Shown here piece after piece: positions 1 to 6,371 of a DNA stretch of 9,206 bases. The stretch's first letter is position 1; every line of letters begins with the position of its first letter. Where the stretch lies: positions 1-9,206 of the forward strand of contig CANRQD010000051.1 in the NCBI GenBank assembly GCA_947632685.1. Reading direction: 5' to 3'. The notes under the pieces were generated by a model. It was given only the letters and a program-made list of their open reading frames with translations. It had not been told where the DNA came from and made no database searches. The position numbers and the translations under genes are program-made. Origin of the DNA: an uncultured Bacilli bacterium (GTDB lineage: Bacteria; Bacillota_I; Bacilli_A; RF39; UBA660).

Positions 1-1
1 G

Positions 2-106
2 TTTGAAATATGGTCCTTGGAACACTGGGATAATTTCTTCTGTTCTGCAAAAGACAACATGTCTGATATAGCTGAAAATCTATTTGATGGGAGCGTGTCA
101 GTATAA
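2..106 (+). CDS. mraZ: MraZ, C-terminal fragment (truncated by window edge)
   Basis: The window opens inside a reading frame of 34 codons ending in TAA at 104-106. It reads FEIWSLEHWDNFF, then a helix with NMSDIAENLFDG. The FEIW-W pattern followed by a short acidic C-terminal helix is typical of the end of MraZ, an AbrB-fold DNA-binding protein that regulates the division and cell-wall (dcw) operon, usually by binding repeats upstream of its own gene. Those repeats and the operon promoter lie outside the window. The identity is strongly supported by position, since rsmH follows directly. The stop overlaps the rsmH start by one base (TAATG), implying translational coupling. By direct count the first 100 bases hold 38 G or C, clearly more than most of the window. 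Confidence 0.87.
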   Translation, partial: FEIWSLEHWDNFFCSAKDNMSDIAENLFDGSVSV

Positions 107-1029
107 TGCATATTAGTGTCTTATTAGAAGAAGCAGTAGCTTCACTTAATTTAAAAGATGATAGCATTATAGTAGATGCAACTTTAGGTTATGGAGGACA
201 TAGTAGTAAAATCTTGGAGAGAATAAAAAGAGGGCACTTATTCGCCTTTGACCAAGATAGTGAAGTTCTACCTTATAGTACCAGTCGTTTAAATACGATT
301 GGTACCAATTTCACTATCATAAAAAGTAATTTTGTAAATATGAAAGAAAAATTATTAGAATATAAGATTACTAAGGTTGATGGTGTATTATTTGATTTAG
401 GAGTGTCATCTCCTCAACTTGATAATGAACAAAGAGGTTTTAGTTATCATAATGATGCAAAATTAGATATGAGAATGGATAGAGATAATAAATTTTCTGC
501 TTATGATGTAGTCAATTATTATGATATTAATAAACTTACTAATATTTTTAATAATTATGGAGAAAGTAAGTTTGCAAGAAATATAGCTAAAAAAATAGTT
601 GAATATAGAAAAAATAAAAATATTGAAACTACATTAGAGTTAGTAGATATAATAAAATCTGCAGTACCGATGAAGTTTAGAATAGATAAACATCCGGCAA
701 GACAAATATTTCAGGCTATAAGAATAGAGGTAAATCATGAGTTAGATGTAATAGAACCTGCATTAGAGGATGCATTATCATTACTTAATGTAGGAGGTAG
801 AGTATCAGTAATTACATTTCATTCATTAGAAGATAGGATAGTAAAGAAATATTTCAAGAAAAAGTGTGAAATTGATTCAAAAATTAAAGGTCTTCCTAAT
901 ATACCAGCTGAATATTTACCAGATTTTAAATTAGTAACAACTAAAGCAATTACACCAAGTGATGAAGAACTTAAAAATAATAATCGTGCAAGAAGCGCTA
1001 AACTTCGAGTAATAGAAAGAATAAAATAG
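106..1029 (+). CDS. rsmH: 16S rRNA (cytosine1402-N4)-methyltransferase RsmH
   Basis: RsmH (formerly MraW) methylates N4 of C1402 in the P site of 16S rRNA using S-adenosylmethionine; it is cytoplasmic. The 307-aa length is normal for the family. Visible landmarks are the N-terminal HxxVLLEE, the SAM-binding loop DATLGYGGHS (residues 24-33), the acidic FDQD at the end of strand 2 (48-51), FDLGVSSPQLD (96-106), RGFSYHNDAKLDMRMD (110-125), HPARQIFQAIRIEVN (196-210), ITFHSLEDRIVKKYF (236-250) and the C-terminal NNRARSAKLRVIER. The N-terminal motif reads HISV where a Pro is usual at the third position. The ATG overlaps the mraZ stop. Its only SD-like sequence, GGGAG at 89-93, is 12 bases away, so translation is probably coupled to mraZ. 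The family call is certain. Confidence 0.97.
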   Translation: MHISVLLEEAVASLNLKDDSIIVDATLGYGGHSSKILERIKRGHLFAFDQDSEVLPYSTSRLNTIGTNFTIIKSNFVNMKEKLLEYKITKVDGVLFDLGVSSPQLDNEQRGFSYHNDAKLDMRMDRDNKFSAYDVVNYYDINKLTNIFNNYGESKFARNIAKKIVEYRKNKNIETTLELVDIIKSAVPMKFRIDKHPARQIFQAIRIEVNHELDVIEPALEDALSLLNVGGRVSVITFHSLEDRIVKKYFKKKCEIDSKIKGLPNIPAEYLPDFKLVTTKAITPSDEELKNNNRARSAKLRVIERIK

Positions 1030-1032
1030 GAG
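1028..1032 (+). promoter_or_regulatory. Ribosome-binding site that fixes the ftsL start
   Basis: AGGAG, followed by TGAT, lies 8 bases before the ATG at 1041. The first two bases are the end of the rsmH TAG stop. This places initiation at 1041 rather than at the in-frame GTG at 1032, which lies within the site itself. Confidence 0.75.
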
Positions 1033-1040
1033 TGATAATT

Positions 1041-1343
1041 ATGAGAAAAAAGAAAGTAAAAAAACAATTAAAAATGAGTAAATTTGAAAGATTTTTATAT
1101 ACTTTTGCAGTTTTTCTATTGTTGGTATCTCCTATATCTATAGTATTTTCAAAAGCTACTTTGGCAAAAGTTAATTTTGAGGTAGAACAACAAAAACGCA
1201 AAATAGAAGAACAAGAAAAAACTAATGAAGGATTATCAATGACTATTGATGAATTAGCATCACTAACAAAAGTTCAAGAGGTTGCAGAACAACAGGGATT
1301 AAGTTATAATAATAATAATATTAAAATAATTTCTGATAAATAG
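1041..1343 (+). CDS. ftsL: Cell division protein FtsL-like
   Basis: This is a 100-aa bitopic membrane protein. A very basic cytoplasmic tail (MRKKKVKKQLK) leads to one transmembrane helix at about residues 17-36, then an extracellular coiled coil rich in Glu, Gln and Lys (about 38-73), and ends in a segment reading LTKVQEVAEQQGL, like the end of the FtsL/DivIC fold. FtsL forms a complex with DivIB/FtsQ and DivIC/FtsB and activates the septal transpeptidase, which is encoded next. Sequence identity in this family is low, so the call rests on topology, size and position between rsmH and the PBP gene. The start is ATG 1041, chosen over GTG 1032 because of the RBS. Four consecutive AAT codons give an Asn run near the C-terminus. 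The gap to the PBP gene is 16 bases. Confidence 0.88.
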   Translation: MRKKKVKKQLKMSKFERFLYTFAVFLLLVSPISIVFSKATLAKVNFEVEQQKRKIEEQEKTNEGLSMTIDELASLTKVQEVAEQQGLSYNNNNIKIISDK

Positions 1344-1359
1344 TAGGACGTGATATTAA

Positions 1360-3498
1360 ATGAAGAGAAAGAAAAAAGGACGTAACAAAATTAAATATAG
1401 TAAACTTGTTATTATTCTTTCTCTTTTTTTGTTTTGTATAATGATTTTAAGAGTACTACAGCTAGCAACTGCTAAAGAAATAGATGGAACAAATTTGCAA
1501 AAATTAGCTGATAAACGAACTACTAAAACAGATGTAATTAAGGCTAAAAGGGGAAGTATTTATTCATCTGATAATGAAGCATTAGCTATAAATGTAGCTT
1601 CTTATAAAATAATTGCATATTTATCAGAAAAAAGAACTGATAATAAGGATGATCCTAAACATGTAGTTGATAAAGAAAAAACTGCTAAAGAACTATCACC
1701 AATATTAGGAATAAGTGAACAAGATATATTAGAAAAATTAAATAAAGATGCATATCAAACTGAATTTGGTAGTAAAGGGAAGGGACTTTCAGAACTAGTT
1801 AAAAATAAAATTGAATCATTAAATTTACCAGGAATAGATTTTATAGAAAGTTATAAAAGATATTATCCCAAAGGTCAATTTTTATCATATACATTAGGTT
1901 ATGCTAAAAGTAATAATGAAGATGAAGATAATATAGTGGGAGAAATGGGAATTGAAAAATATTATGATAAAATATTAAAAGGTCGAGATGGTTCAGTTAC
2001 ATATCAAAAGGATTTAAGAGGATATAAGATAGCAGATACTCCTGAAATTAAAGAAGATGCAGTAGAAGGAAAAGATATATATTTAACTATAGATAGTAAT
2101 GTTCAATTTTTTATTGAGCAATCTTTAAACAAAGCATTATCAGAATATGGATATGATTGGTTTACAATGATAGTTGCAGATGCTAAAACAGGTGCTATTT
2201 TAGGTATGGCTAATTCCCCATCATTTGATCCTAATAAAAGAGATATTGAAAATTATGTAGATTATACAATTACAGGATATGAACCAGGTAGTACGATGAA
2301 GACATATACATATATGGCAGCCTTAGAAAATGGTGTCTACAATGGTAGTGAAACATATAAATCAGGAGTTTATACAACCTCAGATGGAACAGAAATAGGT
2401 GACTGGGATAGAAATGGTTGGGGTGTTATTTCATTCGACAGAGGTTTTGCACTATCTAGTAATGTTGGAGTTATAAATTTAATAAATAGGCATATGAATG
2501 CTGCAATGTTAAGACAATATTTTAGAAAATTAGGATTTGGTCATAAGACAGGTATTCCTCTACCAAATGAGATGAGTGGAACACTTGGATTTAAGTATGA
2601 AACAGAAATTTATAATGCTGGATTTGGACAAGGTATTACAACAACACCAATTCAAAATATTCAAGCTTTAACTCCTCTAACAAATGATGGCGTTTTGATG
2701 CAACCTTATTTAATTGAGAAAATGGTTAATCCAACTACGAAGGAAGTTGTATATAAAGGTAAAAAAGAAGAAATAGAAAGAGTTGCTAGTACAGAAACTG
2801 TAGAAAAAATGAAAGCACTTATGGATGATACAGTTAATGGTACAGGAAATACAGGTAGTGGATATCGAATTGATAGTCATGAACTTATAGGAAAAACAGG
2901 AACAGCTCAAATAGCAAATGAAAAAGGTGGAGGTTATTTATCAGGAAAAGCAGATATTATTTCATCTTTTGCAGGAATATATCCCAAAAGTGATCCAAAA
3001 CTTATTATTTATGCATCTGTAAAAAGACCTGCTGGTGGAAGTCAAAAACCTATTTCAAATGCTGTAAAAGAAGTAGTAATTAATGTAGGAAAATATTTGG
3101 GAACAGAACAATCAACTGTAACAGATAATATTATTGAATATGAATTACCATCATTTATAAATACAAATATAGAAAAAGTAAAAACAACATTAACTAGTAA
3201 TTCTATGAATTATAAAATATATGGAAATGGTAATAAAGTTATTAAACAGTATCCATCTAAAAATGAAAAAATAACTAATAAAGATATGGTATATTTAATA
3301 ACAAATGATAGTAAATATACTGTTCCAAATGTAATAGGTTTATCTAGCAAGGAAGCAACTGCACTATTAGAAATGTTAGGTTTAAAAGTAAAATTAGAAG
3401 GTAGTGGTTATGTTGTAAATCAAAGTATAGGTGAAAATACAGAAATATCTGAGGGTATGGAAATAACTTTAGCTTTAAATCCAAAATTTAATGGATAG
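1360..3498 (+). CDS. pbpB: Class B penicillin-binding protein with two PASTA domains (PBP2B/FtsI type)
   Basis: This is the septal peptidoglycan DD-transpeptidase, which cross-links stem peptides at the division site with FtsL and FtsW. The 712-aa protein has a basic N-terminus, one membrane anchor (about 13-36), the PBP dimerisation domain opening with RGSIYS (64-69), and a transpeptidase domain carrying all three catalytic motifs: STMK with nucleophile S311 and K314, SSN at 366-368, and KTGT at 512-515. Two PASTA domains follow at about 592-648 and 652-710, the second opening with YTVPNVIGL. Length, PASTA count and position match Bacillus PBP2B better than the shorter FtsI of Gram-negatives. 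The SD is imperfect (AGGACGTGAT before ATG 1360). A SpoVD assignment is less likely because a better SpoVD candidate lies at 8622. Confidence 0.95.
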   Translation: MKRKKKGRNKIKYSKLVIILSLFLFCIMILRVLQLATAKEIDGTNLQKLADKRTTKTDVIKAKRGSIYSSDNEALAINVASYKIIAYLSEKRTDNKDDPKHVVDKEKTAKELSPILGISEQDILEKLNKDAYQTEFGSKGKGLSELVKNKIESLNLPGIDFIESYKRYYPKGQFLSYTLGYAKSNNEDEDNIVGEMGIEKYYDKILKGRDGSVTYQKDLRGYKIADTPEIKEDAVEGKDIYLTIDSNVQFFIEQSLNKALSEYGYDWFTMIVADAKTGAILGMANSPSFDPNKRDIENYVDYTITGYEPGSTMKTYTYMAALENGVYNGSETYKSGVYTTSDGTEIGDWDRNGWGVISFDRGFALSSNVGVINLINRHMNAAMLRQYFRKLGFGHKTGIPLPNEMSGTLGFKYETEIYNAGFGQGITTTPIQNIQALTPLTNDGVLMQPYLIEKMVNPTTKEVVYKGKKEEIERVASTETVEKMKALMDDTVNGTGNTGSGYRIDSHELIGKTGTAQIANEKGGGYLSGKADIISSFAGIYPKSDPKLIIYASVKRPAGGSQKPISNAVKEVVINVGKYLGTEQSTVTDNIIEYELPSFINTNIEKVKTTLTSNSMNYKIYGNGNKVIKQYPSKNEKITNKDMVYLITNDSKYTVPNVIGLSSKEATALLEMLGLKVKLEGSGYVVNQSIGENTEISEGMEITLALNPKFNG

Positions 3499-3506
3499 GT
3501 GAAAAT

Positions 3507-4373
3507 ATGAAATCAAAAAGAAATATAATTTTAATTTCAATAATTTTCTTTATTATTCTTATAACAATATTAGGTATTCTATTTTATAAGATGGTACTTA
3601 ATGAGATAACCGATAATGTAAAATTAGAACCAGATAAATATTTAACTGCAGTAGAAATTGATTCTAAGTCAAATTTTATACTATATATAGATAAAGATAA
3701 TAAAATATCTAATATTATATTTTTAAATGGATATAGTATTGAATCATTATATAAACAAAGAATTGAAGGGAAAAGTATTCAAAAAGCAGTAGAATTGATT
3801 GTAAATAAATTAAGTAATAATAATGAATTTGATAGTAGCAAAGAATTTAAATTAATTGACTATGGTAATATTAATATATATACAGAAATTAAGAATGAAT
3901 TTAATAAACAATTTGTAATATATGGTATAAATAAAGAAATTATAAGTGATAATAATACGTTAAAAGAAAAATTAAAGAGTCTTAATTCTGATTTTTTTGA
4001 TAATGATGAAAAAAATATAAAGAAATTGTATAATATGTCTATTGATTTAATAAGTTCATATAAAAATATTGATACAAACACAAATACAACTTTAAATGAT
4101 GAGGATATATCTAATTATTCTAATAATATTTATAATAAATTAGTAACATATAGTAAAGATGTACCAAATCAAGAAAAGAATAATGCAACTGGTCTAGATA
4201 TATCTACTATTAATGCAACAAATGATTATAACCACGAATTATATCCAGAAAAAGATAGTTGGTATTATATTGAAAATGGAAAAGTTTATACTTATATTAA
4301 ATTTAAATATAATAATAAAATATATGAATATTGTTATAGAGGAGAAGAAAAATATACAGAGGGTAATTGTTAA
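3507..4373 (+). CDS. Membrane-anchored protein with an RsgI middle-domain-like extracellular region
   Basis: The 288-aa product starts with a short basic tail and one transmembrane helix (about 6-29), so the rest should face outward. Residues about 45-140 contain a VEID strand, ILYIDKDNKISNIIFLN (58-74), a GKSIQKAVELIVNKL helix (88-102) and a strand pair ending near YGINKE. This strand-strand-helix pattern, with 'x-ID-x-S', 'NKI..I..LN' and 'GKs...A...', resembles the conserved extracellular middle domain of RsgI-family anti-sigma factors. The usual DINPS motif is degenerate (EIDSKSN), and there is no cytoplasmic RsgI N-domain and no sigma gene beside it. The remainder (150-288) is Asn/Asp-rich and ends in a Tyr-rich segment with two Cys. 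It starts 8 bases after pbpB behind an AGGTGA site, so it is probably co-transcribed with the division genes. Function is unknown; the domain resemblance is an inference by eye. Confidence 0.7.
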   Translation: MKSKRNIILISIIFFIILITILGILFYKMVLNEITDNVKLEPDKYLTAVEIDSKSNFILYIDKDNKISNIIFLNGYSIESLYKQRIEGKSIQKAVELIVNKLSNNNEFDSSKEFKLIDYGNINIYTEIKNEFNKQFVIYGINKEIISDNNTLKEKLKSLNSDFFDNDEKNIKKLYNMSIDLISSYKNIDTNTNTTLNDEDISNYSNNIYNKLVTYSKDVPNQEKNNATGLDISTINATNDYNHELYPEKDSWYYIENGKVYTYIKFKYNNKIYEYCYRGEEKYTEGNC

Positions 4374-4376
4374 AAT

Positions 4377-4410
4377 AAAAAAAGTAGCTATTTAGTTACT
4401 TTTTGTTTTT
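4377..4410. terminator. Bidirectional rho-independent terminator between convergent genes
   Basis: AAAAAGTA at 4379-4386 pairs with TACTTTTT at 4397-4404. The stem extends inward through G4387-T4396 (wobble), C4388-G4395 and T4389-A4394 around a four-base loop. On the plus strand it ends in TTTTTGTTTTT, just after the 288-aa protein gene. On the minus strand it ends in TTTTTTTATTTT and covers the last codons and stop (4388-4390) of the convergent gene. It is AU-rich but suitable as a shared terminator. Confidence 0.8.
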
Positions 4411-4744
4411 GGATTACTTTTTTTACTAGTTTTTTATTAAGTTGTTTAACTCCATATGTATCACCTAACATTTTACTACATTCTAAGGCAATATCATTAC
4501 TAGATTGTAATGAGGTTTTAACAAAACAAGCTATATCAGGTTCTAATCTACTTTCTAATAAACCTCTAGCAATTTTATTTACATCACACTCATTTAAGTA
4601 AGATATTGGAATATTTAATGACATATATGTTATTATATCCATAGCTTCTTTCATTACTTCCTTTTTATCTTCAGTATCTTTTTTTATAAGTTTACCACTC
4701 ATTGCTGTTAAATAGGCACTAGTTGAAAAATTTTTTAATTCCAT
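4388..4744 (-). CDS. Unrecognised 118-aa helical protein, convergent to the dcw genes
   Basis: I do not recognise this protein. Translation from ATG 4744 gives 118 residues with no signal peptide or obvious membrane helix. It appears mostly alpha-helical: MSGKLIKKD near 15-23, a helix at about 26-41, NECDVNKIARGLLESR at 51-66, DIACFVKTSLQSSNDIALECSKMLGD at about 70-95, and a Lys-rich C-terminal tail (104-118). There are three Cys (53, 73, 89) without a metal-binding spacing. The start five codons upstream was rejected because GGGAGG ends seven bases before ATG 4744, and an in-frame start at 4759 would place that site inside the gene. It is the only minus-strand gene in the window, with its own extended -10 promoter. 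A good RBS, promoter and terminator argue for a real gene. Confidence 0.72.
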   Translation of the reverse strand: MELKNFSTSAYLTAMSGKLIKKDTEDKKEVMKEAMDIITYMSLNIPISYLNECDVNKIARGLLESRLEPDIACFVKTSLQSSNDIALECSKMLGDTYGVKQLNKKLVKKVIQKQKVTK

Positions 4745-4750
4745 ATATAA

Positions 4751-4757
4751 ACCTCCC
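4751..4757 (-). promoter_or_regulatory. Ribosome-binding site of the 118-aa minus-strand gene
   Basis: On the minus strand GGGAGGT precedes ATG 4744 by six bases. It is one of the strongest SD matches in the window and decides the start in favour of 4744 over the upstream in-frame ATG at 4759. Confidence 0.8.
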
Positions 4758-4767
4758 ATATATTATA

Positions 4768-4797
4768 ATTATATCATATACTTAAAAAAATATATAA
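4768..4797 (-). promoter_or_regulatory. Extended -10 promoter for the minus-strand gene
   Basis: The minus strand reads TGATATAAT from 4776 down to 4768, a perfect extended -10 (TGnTATAAT). The -35 is poor: the best candidate is TTATAT at 4797-4792, as expected for an extended -10 promoter. Initiation near 4761 would leave a leader of about 17 bases that just contains the RBS. A second TATAAT at 4767-4762 makes the exact start uncertain. Confidence 0.5.
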
Positions 4798-4849
4798 AAT
4801 ATTTTAACTTGATAATAATATTAATACTAATAAATATATAAGAAAATAG

Positions 4850-4867
4850 TTTACATATAAATGTAAA
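4850..4867. repeat. Perfect inverted repeat upstream of the LCP operon promoter
   Basis: TTTACAT (4850-4856) and ATGTAAA (4861-4867) are exact 7-bp reverse complements separated by ATAA. The right arm is also the first unit of the 11-bp direct-repeat array. It could be an operator for a dimeric regulator, or a reversed extra half-site of the same array. Confidence 0.55.
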
Positions 4868-4889
4868 TATTATGTTAAAAATATGTAAA
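4862..4889 (+). promoter_or_regulatory. Three direct repeats at 11-bp spacing, a probable OmpR/PhoB-family (WalR-like) response-regulator site
   Basis: TGTAAA (4862-4867), TGTTAA (4873-4878) and TGTAAA (4884-4889) are separated by exactly five bases each, and each unit is preceded by A. The first two form an exact match to the WalR (YycF/VicR) consensus TGTWAH-N5-TGTWAH, and the second and third form another. Read on the opposite strand, the units are TTTACA/TTAACA/TTTACA, which also resembles a Bacillus PhoP box, so the regulator is not settled. The array covers the -35 region and spacer of the LCP promoter. AT-rich sequence raises the chance level, but three in-phase units at a promoter are hard to dismiss. 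Confidence 0.6.
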
Positions 4890-4903
4890 TTAAATGATAT
4901 AAT
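4875..4903 (+). promoter_or_regulatory. Sigma-A-type promoter of the LCP-Nudix-ASCH-femX operon
   Basis: The -10 is a perfect TATAAT (4898-4903) with the extended TG at 4895-4896, giving TGATATAAT. A -35 candidate TTAAAA (4875-4880; four of six consensus bases) lies at an ideal 17-base spacing, inside the middle repeat of the direct-repeat array. Initiation near 4910 would give a leader of about 50 bases before ATG 4960. Confidence 0.7.
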
Positions 4904-4945
4904 ATGCAGTAAAGTCTAAATTGATATATAATCAAATTAATAAAA

Positions 4946-4954
4946 AAGGAAGTG
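4946..4954 (+). promoter_or_regulatory. Ribosome-binding site that fixes the LCP gene start
   Basis: AAGGAAGTG lies five bases before ATG 4960. The in-frame TTG at 4921 has no SD-like sequence before it and lies close to the predicted transcription start, so 4960 is the better start. Confidence 0.75.
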
Positions 4955-4959
4955 TAATT

Positions 4960-6363
4960 ATGAAATTTATTTCTAAATTAAATGGTTTAATATTAATAAT
5001 AGTATCTTTAATACTTATATATATGGTATATAGTTTAAATTTAGTGCCATTTAAATATTTTATAATTATTGGTAGTATAGTTTTATTATTTGTTTTATTA
5101 ATTTTCTTTAAATTAATAAGAAAAAAGACTGGTTTAATCAGTAGGTTATTTTTTAATATAGTATCTATTCTTTTTATAACAGGACAAATATATGTAATGA
5201 CTTATATAAACGCAACTCATGATTTTATTAATAGTATAGCAGCTGAAAATTTTGAAAAAGTACCTTATGATATAGTAGTAAATTCTAATAGTAATATCGA
5301 TAACGTAGGGGATTTGTATAATAAGGAAGTTAGTTATTTAAAAACAGATAAAAATTATCCAATAGTAAAATTAAAAATAAGACAAGATGTAAAATATAAA
5401 GATAAAAAAGTAAATGATGTGGATAGTTTTATTAAAAATATTTCTATGGGGAATACATCTGGTATTATTATTGAAGATAGTCATTATGAATTATTAAAAG
5501 AAGAAAATACTGATTTAAGTACAAATACTAAAGTGATAAAGCAGTATAAAATAATAGTAAAAAAAGATAAGAAGAAAGAGCAAGCAACTACCGAAGAACC
5601 ATTTTTATTATATATAAGTGGAATAGATACATATGGTAAAATATCTACTATATCAAGAAGTGATGTTAATGTTTTAATGGCAGTAAATCCAAATACGGGT
5701 AAAATATTATTAGTATCTATACCAAGAGATTATTATGTACAACTACACAATACAACAGGTGTTAAAGATAAATTAACTCATGCAGGAATTTATGGTATAG
5801 ATACTAGTATAAAAACAATTAATGATTTGTTAGATACTAATATAGATTATTATGTAAGAATTAATTTTTCTACATTAACTAAGACTATAGATTTATTAGA
5901 TGGTATTGATGTATATTCAGATAAAGCTTTCACACCTTCATCAAATAATAAAATATATATTAATGAGGGAACGAATCATATGGATGGAGAAACTGCTTTA
6001 GCTTTTGCTAGAGAAAGATATGCTTATTCATCAGGTGATCGTAAAAGAGGTGAGAATCAGCAAGCTATTATTACTGCTGTAATTAAAAAGATGTCTAATA
6101 TTGAATATATAACTAAATATAAAGATATTTTAAAATCTTTAGAAGGAACTTTTGAAACAGATATGGAATATAAAGAAATGACTAATATATTTAAGATGCA
6201 AATTGGTAAAAAGATAGATTGGCAAATAGAATCAATTAGCTTAGATGGAAAAGGTTCTAATGAACCTACATATAGTATGGGTAGTAGAAATTTATATGTA
6301 ATGATACCAGATGAAGAAACTGTTGATGTTGCCAAAGAAAAATTAAATGAATATTTAAAATAG
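4960..6363 (+). CDS. LytR-CpsA-Psr (LCP) family glycopolymer transferase, CpsA-like
   Basis: LCP enzymes move glycopolymers (teichoic acids, capsule) from undecaprenyl-phosphate carriers onto peptidoglycan, outside the membrane. The 467-aa protein has three predicted membrane helices (about 8-25, 32-52, 62-80) instead of the single anchor of TagT/U/V. An extracellular accessory region follows (about 98-205, starting PYDIVVNSNS). The LCP domain runs from about 215 to 440. Conserved residues are visible: D223 in GIDTYG, R233 and D235 in SRSDVN, R256 and D257 in SIPRD, and the R351-x-R353...D360-R361-x-R363 cluster of ARERY...GDRKRGENQQ that contacts the lipid pyrophosphate. The three-helix plus accessory-domain layout is that of streptococcal CpsA. 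It is the first gene of a four-gene operon with a visible promoter and possible response-regulator site. The next gene starts eight bases after its stop. Confidence 0.93.
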   Translation: MKFISKLNGLILIIVSLILIYMVYSLNLVPFKYFIIIGSIVLLFVLLIFFKLIRKKTGLISRLFFNIVSILFITGQIYVMTYINATHDFINSIAAENFEKVPYDIVVNSNSNIDNVGDLYNKEVSYLKTDKNYPIVKLKIRQDVKYKDKKVNDVDSFIKNISMGNTSGIIIEDSHYELLKEENTDLSTNTKVIKQYKIIVKKDKKKEQATTEEPFLLYISGIDTYGKISTISRSDVNVLMAVNPNTGKILLVSIPRDYYVQLHNTTGVKDKLTHAGIYGIDTSIKTINDLLDTNIDYYVRINFSTLTKTIDLLDGIDVYSDKAFTPSSNNKIYINEGTNHMDGETALAFARERYAYSSGDRKRGENQQAIITAVIKKMSNIEYITKYKDILKSLEGTFETDMEYKEMTNIFKMQIGKKIDWQIESISLDGKGSNEPTYSMGSRNLYVMIPDEETVDVAKEKLNEYLK

Positions 6364-6371
6364 GTGATAAA

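Noticed and set aside
1305..1322. AATAAT repeat in the 3' end of ftsL, considered as a phase-variable repeat.
   Set aside because: It is a short trinucleotide run coding for Asn, so length changes stay in frame and would not switch expression.
2710..2910. Minus-strand open frames inside rsmH, pbpB, the 288-aa gene, the LCP gene and the second PBP gene, and a plus-strand frame at 4213-4395.
   Set aside because: They are antisense or out-of-frame shadows of strongly supported genes, rich in Phe, Leu, Ile and Ser or in Lys and Ile from AT bias, without RBS or recognisable domains.
4921..4935. Small inverted repeat TTGAT-ATATA-ATCAA in the LCP leader, considered as a regulatory hairpin.
   Set aside because: Only five AT-rich base pairs with no T-run or conserved core; expected by chance in such AT-rich DNA.
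4921..4959. Upstream TTG start of the LCP gene adding 13 residues.
   Set aside because: It has no SD and lies near the predicted transcription start, while ATG 4960 has a good AAGGAAGTG site and leads directly into the first membrane helix.
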